IMG/VR virus record: IMGVR_UViG_3300048686_000082
Location: 1-39,524 of that record
Length of the DNA stretch: 39,524 nucleotides
Reading direction: 5' to 3' (one strand)
DNA from: a virus
Shown piece after piece: positions 38,391 to 39,524 of this stretch. The notes under the pieces were generated by a model, which saw only the letters and a program-made list of their open reading frames with translations, was not told the DNA's origin and made no database searches. The stretch's first letter is position 1. Every line of letters starts with the position of its first letter. The position numbers and the translations under genes were made by a program.

Positions 38391-39223
38391 TAGGCGCTCA
38401 AGTCTCCAATCAGTGTCCAAGAATCAGTGCCAGTCTTGACTAAGGCTGCCGCTGAATACTGTGTCCGTAACTTTGTTCCAGTTCCTGTAACTGTCACACC
38501 TGCTGCTCCAGCCACTGTTACCTGTCCTGCTCCGATTTGCTGGATGTTGATTACTGCGCCAGTGGCGAATGCAACAGATGAGTTCAGCGGCACAGTCAGT
38601 GTTATGGCAGCAGCATTGCTCAAGGTAACAAGGCGACCATTATCGGTTAGTACCAAGGTGTATGTCGTACCAGTCTGGGCGTTGAGAGTTAGATTTTGTC
38701 TAGCATCATTGATGGTAGGCGTATTGAGAGTTGGACTGGTTAGTGTCTTATTAGTCAACGTATCTGTTGTTGCTTTACCTACCAAGGTATCTGTCGCTGC
38801 AGGCAGGGTAAGTGTGGTTGTACCTGCTACTGCTGTTGCTTGGACTGTGGTAGTACCAGAAGTAGAACCAGCAAATCCTACGTTTGTTACAGGCGATATT
38901 GATGCTTTGAAAGCATTGAGATCATCGCTAGTAAGTACGTGCTTGATTGTTGCACCTGCTGAGTGTTGCACACCAGAGGTTCCAGCACGTGCTCTAGTGA
39001 TTGTGAATGTATCACTTGATGATGCTGTAATAAATACAATTTCTTCAGATGTGGTATCTGGGTCAAGAGCAACAGTGAACTGGTCTACGTTACCTGCTGC
39101 GAGTGTGACTCCACCAAGTAAGGCAGAGCCAGTTCCTGCTGCCACAGTCATTGTGGTGGCGCTAGACGATATTGTTGAGGCAAGCGTCGTCTCAACGCTA
39201 ATCGACGAGTATTGTCTGGTCAC
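38390..39223 (-). CDS. Tail-fibre protein
   Basis: The 277-aa protein begins at GTG 39223 with AAGGAAGG upstream. Its N-terminus (TLASTISSSATTMTV, ITRARAGTSGVQHSAGATI, KHVLTSDDLNAFKAS) resembles attachment domains of short fibres. The centre has TDTLTNKTLTSPTLNTPTIN, a common fibre repeat. The C-terminal 100 residues match the separate gene 37717-38070. It probably attaches to the neck/tail and carries binding domains. Confidence 0.8.
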   Translation of the reverse strand: MTRQYSSISVETTLASTISSSATTMTVAAGTGSALLGGVTLAAGNVDQFTVALDPDTTSEEIVFITASSSDTFTITRARAGTSGVQHSAGATIKHVLTSDDLNAFKASISPVTNVGFAGSTSGTTTVQATAVAGTTTLTLPAATDTLVGKATTDTLTNKTLTSPTLNTPTINDARQNLTLNAQTGTTYTLVLTDNGRLVTLSNAAAITLTVPLNSSVAFATGAVINIQQIGAGQVTVAGAAGVTVTGTGTKLRTQYSAAALVKTGTDSWTLIGDLSA

Positions 39224-39232
39224 GGGCCTTCC

Positions 39233-39524
39233 TTACTTTGTGTAGTGGATTCTGATGGGATACTTGTCTTGCAGTTTCAACGCTTCCTCCTGTAGTCGCT
39301 GTTGATACAATGCAAAGACATAACGAGAAGCAGATGCACCAGAGTTGTATGGGTTCTTGGTGTCATTGAGATCAGCCTCAGCACTGGATAGATTTATACG
39401 TCCAGCGTCAAGGAAAGACAGAAGTTTGTAGCAAGCGCCAAGGATAGTAACGTCAGCAGTGCTGCCAGGAAGACCAGAAACATCTTCATAATCGTCGGTG
39501 CCAGCATCAAGGGTATTGGGCGTG
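39233..39524 (-). CDS. Neck / head-tail adaptor protein, C-terminal part (continues from base 1)
   Basis: The open frame enters from the right edge and ends at TAA 39233. It encodes 96 residues from TPNTLDAGTDDYEDVSGLPG to DKYPIRIHYTK. The edge base C completes the codon TA|C left open at base 1. The C-terminal half is helical (ILGACYKLLSFLDAGRINLS; YVFALYQQRLQEEALKLQDK). Confidence 0.75.
   Translation of the reverse strand, partial: TPNTLDAGTDDYEDVSGLPGSTADVTILGACYKLLSFLDAGRINLSSAEADLNDTKNPYNSGASASRYVFALYQQRLQEEALKLQDKYPIRIHYTK

Noticed and set aside
38427-39245. 272-aa plus-strand frame
   Set aside because: It is antisense to the tail-fibre gene, has no SD, and composition mirrors the sense codons.

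Overview
This window looks like a complete, lytic, podovirus-like actinobacteriophage genome of 39,524 bp, opened inside a gene. The actinobacterial host is inferred from a WhiB-type regulator, an FmdB-type zinc ribbon, and several small zinc-ribbon and Lys-rich protein types that I associate with actinophages and marine or freshwater phages. A freshwater or marine planktonic actinobacterium would fit, but the sequence does not prove the host. I see no integrase, repressor, tRNA, rRNA, CRISPR array or IS element. The two window ends join in frame (a TA|C codon) into a single 220-aa neck/adaptor protein, so the molecule is circular or circularly permuted.

Layout. (1) Late operon, all on the minus strand, about 27 kb. 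It starts at the terminase large subunit (19536), runs left through the portal, a giant 1773-aa virion/ejection-type protein with companions, scaffold, major capsid protein, a run of tiny Lys/Arg-rich proteins, a collagen-like protein and a glycosyltransferase, then crosses the window boundary. From the right end it continues through the neck protein, a set of paralogous tail-fibre/adhesin proteins (with an HNH endonuclease gene among them), a 737-aa tail nozzle-type protein, an M15 endopeptidase endolysin and holin-like proteins. It ends at a bidirectional hairpin terminator near 32028-32053. (2) Early/middle replication operon, minus strand, 31636 down to 24027: a proteasome/HslV-like Ntn hydrolase, a Cas4/RecB-like nuclease, WhiB, a DnaB-like helicase, an Hjc-like resolvase, a primase split into zinc-finger and Toprim proteins, a nucleotide-modification-associated protein, a sigma-70-like factor, a possible nuclease, a Dam-type adenine methyltransferase and FmdB. 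No DNA or RNA polymerase gene is visible, so host polymerases are presumably used and redirected. (3) A plus-strand cluster, 20277-24002, of about 18 tiny tightly coupled genes, many with CxxC zinc knuckles, ending in a membrane-anchored lytic-transglycosylase-like protein nested in the gene before it. (4) A single plus-strand zinc-ribbon gene at 31780-32019.

Two divergent control regions organise this: 19537-20276 (palindrome-rich, with CRP/GlxR-like and LexA-like sites and a promoter candidate) and 31637-31779 (two strong inverted repeats). The presumed flow is that small plus-strand proteins and the replication operon take over the host, sigma/WhiB/FmdB proteins redirect host transcription, and the late operon then builds the virion and lyses the cell. 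Most function calls rest on motifs read by eye. Genes called hypothetical are real by context (SD sequence, overlap, coding sense) but of unknown function.
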